DNA of 64,000 nt from positions 868,001 through 932,000 of the forward strand of contig NZ_QBKS01000001.1 of assembly GCF_003054285.1 (NCBI RefSeq). The letters run 5' to 3'. Within the stretch, counting starts at the first letter, position 1. Every line of letters starts with the position of its first letter. Of this stretch, positions 34,794 to 43,632 are shown one piece after another. The notes beneath the pieces are model-generated. The model had not been told where the DNA came from, did not search any database, and worked only from the letters and a program-made list of their open reading frames with translations. The position numbers were made by a program, and so were the translations under genes. This DNA comes from Litoreibacter ponti (GTDB taxonomy: Bacteria > Pseudomonadota > Alphaproteobacteria > Rhodobacterales > Rhodobacteraceae).

Positions 34794-35464
34794 AGGCCGA
34801 TATCTTTCACAATGATGCGGTAGCCGTGCTGTTCCAGCACCTTATGCACGGGCTTGGGCTGATGGAAGGTCACGATGATGTCGGGCTCAAACGGGTTTTT
34901 CGCCAGCAGCGCGCCGGTATCGGTGTCATAACCGGTCGGGATATCCACGCTTACGCAATGCACATCCGTGTCGGGCGACACATTCGCAAACGTGTCCCAC
35001 ATGTCCCAGTAGCTTTCCAGGATCGCATCGGCCGGGCGATTTTGCCCGATGCCCAACAGCGCGTCGACAAGGATGATCGTCTCACCATCCTGGCACAGTG
35101 TCAGGCTGTCAGGTGTGCGCCGAACGGTCCCCCGTTCGCACCAGGCCCGCGCATTGTCCCATGCGTCACCTTCGCCGCCCTCGGTGCCATCAAACAACGC
35201 ATCGAACCCGATGGGCACGAACACCTGCACCGGCAGGCCTGCATCATGAAGCAGCCGCGCAATGACGAACCCGTCGCCGCCGTTGTTCCCGGGACCACAC
35301 AGCACAACCGCGCGGGTCGCGCCGGGCCATTCGGCGTGGATCACATCGACAACGCCCCGCCCCGCGCGCTCCATCAACTCCAGCCCCGTGACGGCGCCCG
35401 AGGCCATCGCGGCCTGCTCCAACGCGCGCATCTGTGCGCTTGTGATGGTCGTGGTGGCAGTCAT
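34790..35464 (-). CDS. nnrE: NAD(P)H-hydrate epimerase
   Basis: Interconverts R and S NAD(P)HX so that NnrD can act. 224 residues with LMERAGRGVVD, the nucleotide-binding CGPGNNGGDGFVIARLL, DALLGIGQNR and VSVDIPTGYDTDTG. First of the nnrE-nnrD pair, divergent from glnB across 167 bases. Confidence 0.93.
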   Translation of the reverse strand: MTATTTITSAQMRALEQAAMASGAVTGLELMERAGRGVVDVIHAEWPGATRAVVLCGPGNNGGDGFVIARLLHDAGLPVQVFVPIGFDALFDGTEGGEGDAWDNARAWCERGTVRRTPDSLTLCQDGETIILVDALLGIGQNRPADAILESYWDMWDTFANVSPDTDVHCVSVDIPTGYDTDTGALLAKNPFEPDIIVTFHQPKPVHKVLEQHGYRIIVKDIGL

Positions 35465-35631
35465 TTCCTCAGCTTTTCACATTCCGCATAAAAAAATGGC
35501 ATTGCGCGCAAAATTTGATCACACGTATGGTTGCGGGGCGTCCGCTTCCCCATAGAACCAGCCTGCCAATTGTAGCTCTGGAATGGAAGTGGTCTGACGC
35601 GTAGCAGACGAGCAAAGGGAGACGGCCTGTC

Positions 35632-35970
35632 ATGAAAAAGATCGAGGCAATCATCAAGCCATTCAAGCTGGATGAGGTGAAAGAGGCGCTGCAAGAGCTG
35701 GGTATCCAGGGTTTGAGCGTCACCGAAGTAAAAGGCTTCGGTCGTCAGAAGGGCCACACGGAGCTCTATCGCGGCGCCGAATATGTCGTGGACTTCCTGC
35801 CCAAAGTGAAGATCGAGGTCGTTCTGGCCGACGATCAGCTCGACGGCGCGATTGAAAGCATCATCGCGGCTGCCAAGACCGACAAGATCGGCGATGGCAA
35901 GATCTTCGTCTCCACCGTTGAACAGGCGATCCGCATCCGGACCGGCGAGGCCGGCGACGACGCGCTGTAG
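35632..35970 (+). CDS. glnB: Nitrogen regulatory protein P-II
   Basis: Trimeric signal protein that senses 2-oxoglutarate and ATP/ADP and controls GlnE/NtrB. The 112 residues begin MKKIEAIIKPFKLDEVKEAL. The T-loop has the uridylylation tyrosine at 51 (RGAEYVVDF), and TDKIGDGKIFV and IRIRTGEAGDDAL follow. It is 53 bases upstream of glnA, the classical alphaproteobacterial glnBA operon. The region before it holds a TTGCGCGCAA palindrome (35502-35511) of unknown meaning. Confidence 0.98.
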   Translation: MKKIEAIIKPFKLDEVKEALQELGIQGLSVTEVKGFGRQKGHTELYRGAEYVVDFLPKVKIEVVLADDQLDGAIESIIAAAKTDKIGDGKIFVSTVEQAIRIRTGEAGDDAL

Positions 35971-36023
35971 ACCCCGAGAATTAACAATTACAAACACTTA
36001 ACTGACAGAAGAGGACCCGTCAG

Positions 36024-37430
36024 ATGAGCAACAAGGAAATGCTGAAGACCATCAAGGACGAGGATGTCGAATATGTCGACATTCGCTTCACCGACCCGCG
36101 CGGCAAGTTGCAGCACGTCACCGTGATGGCCGATCAGGTCGATGAGGACTTCCTGGAAGAGGGCTTCATGTTTGACGGCTCCTCCATCGCCGGTTGGAAA
36201 TCCATCGACCAATCCGACATGAAGCTGATGCCGGACGCGAAATCCGCCTATATCGACCCGTTCTATGCTGAGAAGACGATGTGCGTGCACTGCTCCATCG
36301 TCGAGCCCGACACGGGCGAAGCGTATGATCGCGACCCGCGCGGCACCGCCGAGAAGGCCGAAGCCTACCTGAAGTCTTCCGGCATCGGCGACGTGTCTTA
36401 CTTCGGCCCCGAGGCCGAATTCTTCCTCTTCGACGACGTGCGCTTCTCGGTCGAGATGAACAAGGTCTCCTTCGAGGTCGACGCCCAAGACGCCGCCTGG
36501 AATTCGGACGCCGAATACGAGATGGGCAACATGGGCCACCGCCCGGGCATCAAGGGCGGCTACTTCCCGGTGAACCCCACCGATGCGGCGCAGGATCTGC
36601 GCTCGGAAATGCTGTCCACCATGAAGCGGATGGGCATGAAGGTCGACAAGCACCACCACGAAGTGGCGTCCTGCCAGCACGAGCTGGGTCTGATCTTCGG
36701 CTCGCTGACGCACCAGGCTGACGAGCTGCAGAAATACAAGTACGTCATCCACAACGTGGCCCACGCCTATGGCAAATCGGCCACCTTCATGCCCAAGCCT
36801 ATCGCGGGCGACAACGGCACCGGCATGCACGTGAACATGTCGATCTGGAAAGACGGCAAGCCGCTCTTTGCAGGCGACAAATACGCCGACCTGTCGCAGG
36901 AGGCGCTCTATTTCATCGGCGGGATCCTGAAGCACGCGAAAGCGCTCAACGCCTTCACCAACCCGTCGACCAACAGCTACAAGCGTCTGATCCCGGGCTT
37001 TGAAGCCCCCGTGCTTCGTGCTTACTCTGCCCGCAACCGCTCGGGCTGCGTGCGCATCCCGTGGGCAGAGTCGCCCAAGGCCAAGCGCGTGGAAGCCCGC
37101 TTCCCTGACCCGGCGGCGAACCCGTATCTTTGCTTCTCCGCCCTGCTGATGGCAGGCCTCGACGGCATCAAGAACAAGATCGACCCGGGCCCGTCTTCGG
37201 ACAAGGACCTCTACGATCTACCGCCCGAAGAGCTGGCCGACATCCCGACCGTCTGCGCATCGCTGCGCGAGGCGCTGGAAGAGCTGGAGGCCGATCACGA
37301 GTTCCTGCTGGCCGGTGACGTGTTCACCAAAGACCAGATCGAAGGCTACATGGAGCTGAAGTGGGAAGAGGTCTACGCCTACGAGCACACGCCCCACCCG
37401 ATGGAGTACAAGCTGTACTACAGCTGCTAA
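36024..37430 (+). CDS. glnA: Glutamine synthetase type I
   Basis: ATP-dependent amidation of glutamate. 468 residues with FMFDGSSIAGW, the catalytic GPEAEFFLFDDV, KHHHEVASCQHELG, the ATP-binding PIAGDNGTGMHVNMS and NRSGCVRIPW. The adenylylation tyrosine is at about 397 in KDLYDLPPEE, so it is a GSI-beta enzyme controlled by GlnE. Operon with glnB, ended by a strong terminator. Confidence 0.98.
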   Translation: MSNKEMLKTIKDEDVEYVDIRFTDPRGKLQHVTVMADQVDEDFLEEGFMFDGSSIAGWKSIDQSDMKLMPDAKSAYIDPFYAEKTMCVHCSIVEPDTGEAYDRDPRGTAEKAEAYLKSSGIGDVSYFGPEAEFFLFDDVRFSVEMNKVSFEVDAQDAAWNSDAEYEMGNMGHRPGIKGGYFPVNPTDAAQDLRSEMLSTMKRMGMKVDKHHHEVASCQHELGLIFGSLTHQADELQKYKYVIHNVAHAYGKSATFMPKPIAGDNGTGMHVNMSIWKDGKPLFAGDKYADLSQEALYFIGGILKHAKALNAFTNPSTNSYKRLIPGFEAPVLRAYSARNRSGCVRIPWAESPKAKRVEARFPDPAANPYLCFSALLMAGLDGIKNKIDPGPSSDKDLYDLPPEELADIPTVCASLREALEELEADHEFLLAGDVFTKDQIEGYMELKWEEVYAYEHTPHPMEYKLYYSC

Positions 37431-37448
37431 ATCTCTTGAAAATCACGA

Positions 37449-37479
37449 AAAAGGCGCCTGATTCGAGGCGCCTTTTTTC
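37449..37479 (+). terminator. Terminator of glnBA
   Basis: A 10-bp stem (37450-37459 with 37466-37475) and 6-base loop are followed by a T run. It may also end the convergent gene at 37485, because an A run precedes the stem. Confidence 0.9.
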
Positions 37480-37484
37480 TTGGC

Positions 37485-38579
37485 TCAGGTCGTCTCCAAG
37501 TCTCGTTCCGCCTCCGCCATCGCTGTGGCAAAGCCTTCACCCTCTATTCCACCAAGGTCAGAGACTCCCGCGCCCCGCAGATCGGGCGCGAGCAACTCTT
37601 GCTCCTCTGCGGGCTGGCCGTTCGCGTTTTCGGACATGACGGTCTGATAGGCCGATGCGCCGTCACCGGCGCCGGTTGCACCGCGCGGCTCCCCCGGTAA
37701 CTGGGCCGGCTGCGCAAAAGGCAGGCTCGACTGTGTTTCCAGGCGGATTGCCCGGCGTCCCTTGAACTGCCCAAGCCGACCTTTGGCGACAACAAAGCCT
37801 TTCGCGTCGCGCAGGCTTGCCTCGCCCAAGGCGTCGGGCGGCAGCTTGATAACCGCATCGGGTTTGAGGGAAATCAGCGTTTTCAATGACATCGGTACTT
37901 TCGGCAACTCAACCTCCAGCCCAAGCCCGATACTGCGCACAAGCGCTTCCATCTCTGGATTGGGCGCGCGTTCCGGGTCGCTTGCGACATCGCCGGGCGC
38001 GGCGGGCATGAACAGCTGCACTTCCCCGGTCTTCAGCCCCGGGCCAAGATCAAGCGTCACGTGCAGCACATCATAATGGCTGGCTTCCAGCGCAAGCGAA
38101 AGCGCCGCCCGGTCGATCTGCGTCCGCCCGCATTGAAATCCCTGCACGGTCGGCGCAGTGCCCCGCTCGATACAAAGCGCGTCAAGCTTCGACGCCACTG
38201 ATCTCGCAAATCCACTGCTCAGCGCCGCATCGATCGCGGTCACCGCACGCTCGACCCGTGGCGCGGCGCTGATCCGACCGAGTGTCTGCTGTTCGATGAG
38301 CGCATCCGCCAAGGCGCCATCGAAGACCAGCAAGCCCACGCGTCCGTCATCATGGTTCAGCAGATGCGGCACGGCTGCCTCCGGCAGCCCGTCCAGCGCA
38401 CGCGTCTGGCTGAGCCGTTGCGCGGCAGCCTTCGTCACCAACAGATCGATGTTGTGATCCGTTTTCGCCGGGCCGCGGAACATCCCGTCAGCCATCCCTT
38501 CAAGCAGGGCGTGGCTGGCGCCGCGCGCGGGCTTGCGCGGGCGCACCATGCGCTGGAGAGCTGTATTCTGGGACGTCAT
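37485..38579 (-). CDS. FliM/FliN-type flagellar motor switch domain protein (orphan)
   Basis: 364 residues. The N-terminal and middle part (about 1-205) resemble the FliM middle region (DALCIERGTAPTVQGFQCGR). A SpoA/FliN-type domain follows at about 210-290: SIGLGLEVELPKVPMSLKTLISLKPDAVIKLP and RDAKGFVVAKGRLGQFKGRRAIRLE. The C-terminal 70 residues look disordered. No other flagellar gene is nearby. It lies 84 bases downstream of the SSS-kinase gene on the same strand. Role could be in the motor switch or in a secretion-type C-ring; not decidable here. Confidence 0.7.
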   Translation of the reverse strand: MTSQNTALQRMVRPRKPARGASHALLEGMADGMFRGPAKTDHNIDLLVTKAAAQRLSQTRALDGLPEAAVPHLLNHDDGRVGLLVFDGALADALIEQQTLGRISAAPRVERAVTAIDAALSSGFARSVASKLDALCIERGTAPTVQGFQCGRTQIDRAALSLALEASHYDVLHVTLDLGPGLKTGEVQLFMPAAPGDVASDPERAPNPEMEALVRSIGLGLEVELPKVPMSLKTLISLKPDAVIKLPPDALGEASLRDAKGFVVAKGRLGQFKGRRAIRLETQSSLPFAQPAQLPGEPRGATGAGDGASAYQTVMSENANGQPAEEQELLAPDLRGAGVSDLGGIEGEGFATAMAEAERDLETT

Positions 38580-38663
38580 CGGCGAGCCTTGATTGTTCCT
38601 GCTGTGTTCGCCTTCTTGGGGGGCAAAGCCGAAGATATGATTAATGCGCCCGCGCTATTATGG

Positions 38664-41327
38664 TTAAGCCGCGACTTCCATTCGGACCCGCGGCAAGCGC
38701 ACCCGGAAGGCCGCCCCGCCACGCCCGGGCACGTAGTCCAGAGAGCCGCCCAACCGCTGCATGATCTCGCGGCTGATCGCCAGCCCAAGCCCCGCACTTC
38801 CGGCCGCAGACTGGTCGCTTAGGCGGGTGAATTTCTCAAAGATAACGGTGGCATCCTTGTCCGAGATACCTTGGCCGTTATCGATGAACTCGATCTCCAC
38901 CTGATCGGGATGCGCGGTGATCTCGATTCGCAGTTCCGGCGCGTCCGCGCTGCAGTATTTCTGGGCATTGGAAATAAGGTTAATGAACACCTGGCTCAAA
39001 CGGTCCGTGTCGGTTTTCAGCAGGACACCTTCCTGCGCGGGGTCGCGGATCACCGCGATCCGACCGCCATCCGCCACCCCGGCAGAAGCCACCGCGCGGT
39101 CCAGCAAATCGCGCAGGTTCGCGGTCTGCTCGTTCAGCACGACCTGGCCATTTTCCAGCACGCTCAGATCCAGCAGATCATCGAGCAGCCGGGTCAGTCT
39201 GATGCTTTCATCATGGATAATGCTCGAATGACGCTTGCGCGCCTCGTCGCTCATGCCGCCTTCCATCAGAAACTCCGAAAAGGACCGGATCGAGGTCATT
39301 GGCGTGCGCAGCTCGTGGCTCACCTGGCTCAGGAAGGCGTCCTTTTGCACCGAAAGAGCGGTCAGTTTGGCATTGGCGTCACGCAACTGGCGGGCGGTCT
39401 CGGCCAACTCTTTCGACTGCGCCTCCAGCTTGGAGGAATACTCAAGCATCTGCGCGCTCTCATCGGCCACGGCGAGCAGGTCCTGCACCGACACCGACGC
39501 CTGCCCATTGATCTGCGCGATCATTGCATGGGCCGTCGCGGCACCGACAGAGCCTGCCAGCTTGCGCTCCAGCAAGGCCACAAAATCCGGTGTGGGATCA
39601 GGCAGGTAGCCGGTCTTTCCCTGCTGGACGGCGGCTTGTTGGAACAGCGCCTGCGCCTCGCCGGTGCCCAGAAGCCGCTGCGCCATGACAAGGAAATCCT
39701 CGGCCTCGGCCTGCCCGCCCGTGGCCCCGATCGCGCCATCGCCGCGCTCGAAGACATTGACGAAGCTGGCGCCCTGCAGCCGCTCCATCGGCGTCGGGAA
39801 GGACACCAGCGAGACCACAATGAAGGCCACGGTGTTCAGCAGAAGCGACCAGAAGATCGCGTGGACCAGCGGATCGAGCCCCGCGCCGCCAAAGAGCGAC
39901 TGCGGGCGCAGCAAGCCAAGCCCGAGCGGGCCGTTCATCATTAACGTGTCGGAAAATGCGCCAATTGCAGGCAGGAACAGGGTGTAGACCCATAGCCCGA
40001 AGCCCAAGATCAGGCCTGCGATGGCCCCACGCCGGGTCGCGCCGCGCCAGAACAGCCCACCGATGAGCGCGGGCACCACCTGCGCCACCCCCGCGAAGCT
40101 CACAAGGCCGATGGCCGACAGCGCCGCGGTGCCGCCGGTGATCCGGTAATAGGCGTAGCCCAGGCCCAACACGGCGGCGATGGACACCCGGCGCGACAGC
40201 AGCACCACCTGGCGCATGTCGCCCGACATGGACGCGCCGCCGGTCTTTCGCGACAGCCAGATCGGAACCACGATATGGTTCGACACCATGGTCGCCAGCG
40301 CGATGGAGGCCACGATCACCATCGACGTGGCCGAGGAGAAACCGCCAAGAAAGGCCAGCAGCGCCAAGCCGTCCTGCCCCAGCTCCAGCGGCAGGGTCAG
40401 GACGAACAGGTCCGGGTTCGCCCCCTCGGGCATCACGGCCAAACCCACCGCCGCAATTGGCAGAACGAACAGCGAGATCGCCATAAGGTACGCCGGAAAG
40501 GCCCAGGCGGCGGTCGACAGGTGGCGCTCGTCGGAATTCTCGACCACCAGTACCTGAAACATGCGCGGCAGGCAGATCACGGCCGCCGCCGACAAAAAGA
40601 TCATCGCCGACCAGCGGCTTGGGCTGGGCTGCCACTCAGCCACCGGGCTTGCGTCGATGATCCGGATCGTGTCGGCCAGCCCACCGGTCACGCCCCAGAC
40701 CACGAAGATGCCCACGGCCAGCAGCGCGATCAGCTTGACCACGGCCTCGAGCGCGATGGCGGTCACGACCCCGTGGTGGCGCTCGTTGGTGTCGAGATTG
40801 CGCGTGCCGAAGAGGATCGTGAAGATCGCCAGCCCCACCGACAGCCACAGCGCGGTGGCATTCAGATCGCCACCCTCGGGCGAGAAGACCGCGACCGACA
40901 GCGTGACCGATTGCAGCTGCAGCGCGATATAGGGCGTGGTGCCGGTGATCGCGAGCAGCGTGACGATCACCGCCACGGCGCCGGATTTGCCGTAGCGGCT
41001 GGAGATCATGTCCGCGATCGAGGTGATCCGCTCCGCGCGGCCGATGCGCACCAGTTTACGCAGCAGCCACCACCACGCGAAGAAGACCAGCGTGGGTCCA
41101 AGGTAGATCGTCAGGTACTCCAGCCCCGAGCGCGCAGCGTTGCCCACCGCGCCGTAGAAGGTCCACGCGGTGCAATAGACACTGAGCGACAGCGTGTAGG
41201 TCCAGGGCGAGCGCAGCCAGCGCGACCCGCCGCTCTTGGCGCGCCGGTCTGCGAAGAAGGCCACGGCGAACAGCAGCAGCGTGTAGGCCACCGCGACGGA
41301 GATCAGGACATTGAAGCTCAGCGTCAT
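38664..41327 (-). CDS. Sodium/solute symporter-domain sensor histidine kinase (CrbS/CbrA-like)
   Basis: 887 residues in two parts. About 1-520 form an SSS-family transporter-like domain with some 13 membrane segments (SVYCTAWTFYGAVGNAARSGLEY, FLGGFSSATSMVIVAS). After a linker and coiled coil comes a kinase core: H box SQVSHELRTPM with His at 671, N box QVFINLISNAQKYC, G1 IDNGQGISD and G2 GSAGLGLAISREIM. Such proteins regulate acetate use (CrbS) or carbon/nitrogen balance (CbrA). Translationally coupled by a four-base overlap to a small membrane protein and next to a response regulator. The acetate role is inferred. Confidence 0.85.
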   Translation of the reverse strand: MTLSFNVLISVAVAYTLLLFAVAFFADRRAKSGGSRWLRSPWTYTLSLSVYCTAWTFYGAVGNAARSGLEYLTIYLGPTLVFFAWWWLLRKLVRIGRAERITSIADMISSRYGKSGAVAVIVTLLAITGTTPYIALQLQSVTLSVAVFSPEGGDLNATALWLSVGLAIFTILFGTRNLDTNERHHGVVTAIALEAVVKLIALLAVGIFVVWGVTGGLADTIRIIDASPVAEWQPSPSRWSAMIFLSAAAVICLPRMFQVLVVENSDERHLSTAAWAFPAYLMAISLFVLPIAAVGLAVMPEGANPDLFVLTLPLELGQDGLALLAFLGGFSSATSMVIVASIALATMVSNHIVVPIWLSRKTGGASMSGDMRQVVLLSRRVSIAAVLGLGYAYYRITGGTAALSAIGLVSFAGVAQVVPALIGGLFWRGATRRGAIAGLILGFGLWVYTLFLPAIGAFSDTLMMNGPLGLGLLRPQSLFGGAGLDPLVHAIFWSLLLNTVAFIVVSLVSFPTPMERLQGASFVNVFERGDGAIGATGGQAEAEDFLVMAQRLLGTGEAQALFQQAAVQQGKTGYLPDPTPDFVALLERKLAGSVGAATAHAMIAQINGQASVSVQDLLAVADESAQMLEYSSKLEAQSKELAETARQLRDANAKLTALSVQKDAFLSQVSHELRTPMTSIRSFSEFLMEGGMSDEARKRHSSIIHDESIRLTRLLDDLLDLSVLENGQVVLNEQTANLRDLLDRAVASAGVADGGRIAVIRDPAQEGVLLKTDTDRLSQVFINLISNAQKYCSADAPELRIEITAHPDQVEIEFIDNGQGISDKDATVIFEKFTRLSDQSAAGSAGLGLAISREIMQRLGGSLDYVPGRGGAAFRVRLPRVRMEVAA

Positions 41328-41623
41328 GGCGTGTCCTCGCCGCCCTCGTCGCGGGCGAGGCCGCGCGCGATCGTCGCGCAGGTCGCGATCAGGCAGAGCC
41401 AGACGAAGAAGAAATACACCAGTCGCAGGGACGTATTGCCGCCTTCGCTGTCGCCGCCGGGCGTGCCGAGAAACAGCGCGGGCACGACGAAGGCGAACAG
41501 CGCCAGCAAGGGCAGCAGTCGTGCGGCATCAATCAGGCGGTTGCGCCGGTAGACCGCGCGCTCCAGAAACAATTGCCGTGCAGAAGCGGTCTTCGGCTCG
41601 CCTTGCCCCGGCGCATCCGACAT
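41324..41623 (-). CDS. Small two-TM protein paired with the SSS kinase
   Basis: 99 residues with two membrane segments (about 33-52, LLPLLALFAFVVPALFLG; about 68-88, LVYFFFVWLCLIATCATIA) and charged ends. It overlaps the kinase start by four bases and lies six bases after the response regulator. Acetate permease ActP is likewise preceded by a small two-TM protein (YjcH, DUF485), so this may be the subunit partner of the SSS domain. I see no clear DUF485 motif, so this is by context. Confidence 0.65.
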   Translation of the reverse strand: MSDAPGQGEPKTASARQLFLERAVYRRNRLIDAARLLPLLALFAFVVPALFLGTPGGDSEGGNTSLRLVYFFFVWLCLIATCATIARGLARDEGGEDTP

Positions 41624-41629
41624 GGCCCG

Positions 41630-42010
41630 CTACCCGGCTTGCGCGCCCGCGTAAAGCGCGCGCACGGTGCTCACCATCTCCTCGTTGGAGAAGGGCTTGG
41701 TCATGAAATGGCTGACGCCGTAGCTTTTTGCCAGCTCGCGATCCTTGGTCTGGCCGCGCGCGGTCAGCATCAGGATCGGCAGGTGCGACAGCGCTTCGTC
41801 GCGGCGCAGGTCGCGCAAGATCTCGAAGCCCGAGCGCCCCGGCAGCATCACGTCCAGCACCAGAACGTCCGGCGCGACGCGCCCCACCGCCTCGACCGCG
41901 CTCGTTCCATCGGAGTGGATGCGCACAGTCCAGCCGTCCCGTTCCAGCAGGAAGCTTATCGCCTCGATGATGTTCGGCTCGTCCTCCACGAGCAAAACCG
42001 ATTTCGACAT
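41630..42010 (-). CDS. Single-domain response regulator
   Basis: 126-residue CheY-type receiver with no output domain: acidic pair Glu-Asp at 9-10 (VEDEPN), phospho-acceptor Asp at 53 (VLDVMLP), Thr/Ala in MLTARG, and Lys in FMTKPFS near 104. It lies directly upstream of the small membrane protein and the kinase, so it is likely their phosphorylation target. Without a DNA-binding domain it must act through a partner protein. Confidence 0.9.
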   Translation of the reverse strand: MSKSVLLVEDEPNIIEAISFLLERDGWTVRIHSDGTSAVEAVGRVAPDVLVLDVMLPGRSGFEILRDLRRDEALSHLPILMLTARGQTKDRELAKSYGVSHFMTKPFSNEEMVSTVRALYAGAQAG

Positions 42011-42072
42011 GAGCCAGCTTCCTCCCCAAAGTTGGGCCTCATGGCGCCATTAGGCCCCATTTTCGCGCCGTG

Positions 42073-43380
42073 TCAAAGCCTTGCCATGCCCTGCTCCAGG
42101 ACCGACGGCTCACGGCGGGCCGCACAGTCGGCGCGCGCGCAGATGCGGCAGGTGGGTCCGACCGGCAAGGCGTCGGCCTCCGGGTCGGGGTCTTGGGCCA
42201 CCAGAAGCATCGTCGCGTGATAGGTCTGCGCCGCATCAAACTGCACCGGACCTGCCGCGTGGGCCACCGCATAGCTGACATATTCCGCCCCGCCATCGCT
42301 CGCGATCCGGGCGCGGCGTGCTCGTCCCGGCGTGCTGAGCACGCTGAAGAGCGGCCAAAGCGGGCATCCTGCCCCGAAGCGCGGCAGCGCGAAGCCGCTG
42401 GGCTGCTTGCGCGCGATCAACGCACCCGACGCGTCGCAACTGACAAACCCGATATCGGGCAGCCACGGGCTGCGCGGAAGATTGGCGAGACGGCGAAACA
42501 CGGCCTCGAGCGGGGCGTGGAACTGCGCAGCCAAGGCGGCCGGGTCGCAGGATGTGGCTTGCGCGGCCTCGGAAAATGGCTCCAGCGGCATCAGCTTTGC
42601 GTCCGCACGGTAAATCGCGAAGACGCGCTTGGCGTGGGTCCGCGCGGTGTGCGTATCCAGCTCGGACATCTCCGAGATGGCTTGATCGACGTCGGCGTCC
42701 GGGCCTTCCAGCGCCGCGATATGGTGTCCGCGCGCGTCGAGCGCGGCAAACACCGCCTCGGGCGGGGTGACGACGCCCTGCTCCTGACGCGACAGGCGAT
42801 CAAGATGCGCGGCCATCGTTGCCGAGCTGTCGGCCAAACGGCGGCTTTCGGTGTCGATATTGTTGTAGAACCGCGTCTGCCAATCGCTGCCCAGATCCGG
42901 CGTCGCCACAAGGATCGAGGCGGTGGAGCGGATCGCGGCCACGGTCGACAGCACCTCGTGCATCTTTTCCGACAGAACCGGGTCGTGGGTCAGCCGGTCA
43001 TTGAGCCCGCCGACGGTCTGCTCCAGCGCCTGAATCTGGCGGTGCTGCGCCGTGATCCGCGCGGCCCAGCCTGGAAAGCGCGCGACCAGCTCGTCGATCT
43101 GGTCCAGCTCGATCGGGGTGCCGTCCTCGGCCGCCGCTGCGGCGTCCTGCAGCTCGCTGACGACGGACTGTTCAGCCCCCTGGCTAAGCTGGGAGGCCTC
43201 GATCTGCAGCGCCTCCGACAGGGCCAGCAGGGTCTTGCCGCCGATTCTGCGGCGGTTGTGCTCGATCAGGTTGAGGTAGCTCGCCGAGATGCCGATCTGG
43301 CGCGCAAGGTCGGCCTGCTTGAAGCCGCGCATCAGGCGATGCTCGCGGATGCGCGAGCCGGTCAGGGCGGATTTCGGCAT
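42073..43380 (-). CDS. ScfR-like transcriptional regulator (XRE HTH plus DUF2083-type domain)
   Basis: 435 residues. An XRE-type helix-turn-helix is at about 10-65 (SRIREHRLMRGFKQADLARQIG, SYLNLIEHNRRRIGG), followed by a helical middle and a C-terminal domain with LPRSPWLPDIGFVSCDASG, FGAGCPLWPLFSVLSTPG and a cysteine cluster GPTCRICARADCAARREPS. This is the plan of short-chain fatty acyl-CoA regulators (RamB, MccR, PrpQ), which sense acyl-CoA status. It is upstream of the response regulator on the same strand and divergent from an ABC transporter. The ligand is inferred. Confidence 0.82.
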   Translation of the reverse strand: MPKSALTGSRIREHRLMRGFKQADLARQIGISASYLNLIEHNRRRIGGKTLLALSEALQIEASQLSQGAEQSVVSELQDAAAAAEDGTPIELDQIDELVARFPGWAARITAQHRQIQALEQTVGGLNDRLTHDPVLSEKMHEVLSTVAAIRSTASILVATPDLGSDWQTRFYNNIDTESRRLADSSATMAAHLDRLSRQEQGVVTPPEAVFAALDARGHHIAALEGPDADVDQAISEMSELDTHTARTHAKRVFAIYRADAKLMPLEPFSEAAQATSCDPAALAAQFHAPLEAVFRRLANLPRSPWLPDIGFVSCDASGALIARKQPSGFALPRFGAGCPLWPLFSVLSTPGRARRARIASDGGAEYVSYAVAHAAGPVQFDAAQTYHATMLLVAQDPDPEADALPVGPTCRICARADCAARREPSVLEQGMARL

Positions 43381-43490
43381 GGTCTCTCTCGCGATTTACA
43401 AGTCGGCCATGTGGCTTTTGTCGTGCAATTCCAGCGCGATGCCGCGCCGCTTAGAAAATAGGTTTACACTTTCTGCGCCTGCAATGTCCA

Positions 43491-43502
43491 TTTGTTTACA
43501 AA
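43491..43502. promoter_or_regulatory. Possible ScfR-type operator
   Basis: TTTGTTTACAAA has 4-bp arms TTTG/CAAA and lies in the 252-base divergent region between the ScfR-like gene and the ABC transporter. Related regulators bind TTTGCAAA-like sites, so autoregulation and control of the transporter are possible. Confidence 0.3.
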
Positions 43503-43632
43503 GTTTTCTGACGCAACGTCGCGCCTGTTGCGTGAAATCGCGCCCCTCCCCGATACTGGTGAGGCTCGGGGGAACCATCCCGGCACGGCCCCTCGGAGGA
43601 GAGGCGGCCACAATCACTTAGGGAGGATTTTA

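Noticed and set aside
35502..35511. TTGCGCGCAA palindrome before glnB as an NtrC or sigma-54 site
   Set aside because: It does not fit the NtrC consensus or the TGGCAC-N5-TTGCA spacing well, so it is mentioned only as an unexplained palindrome.
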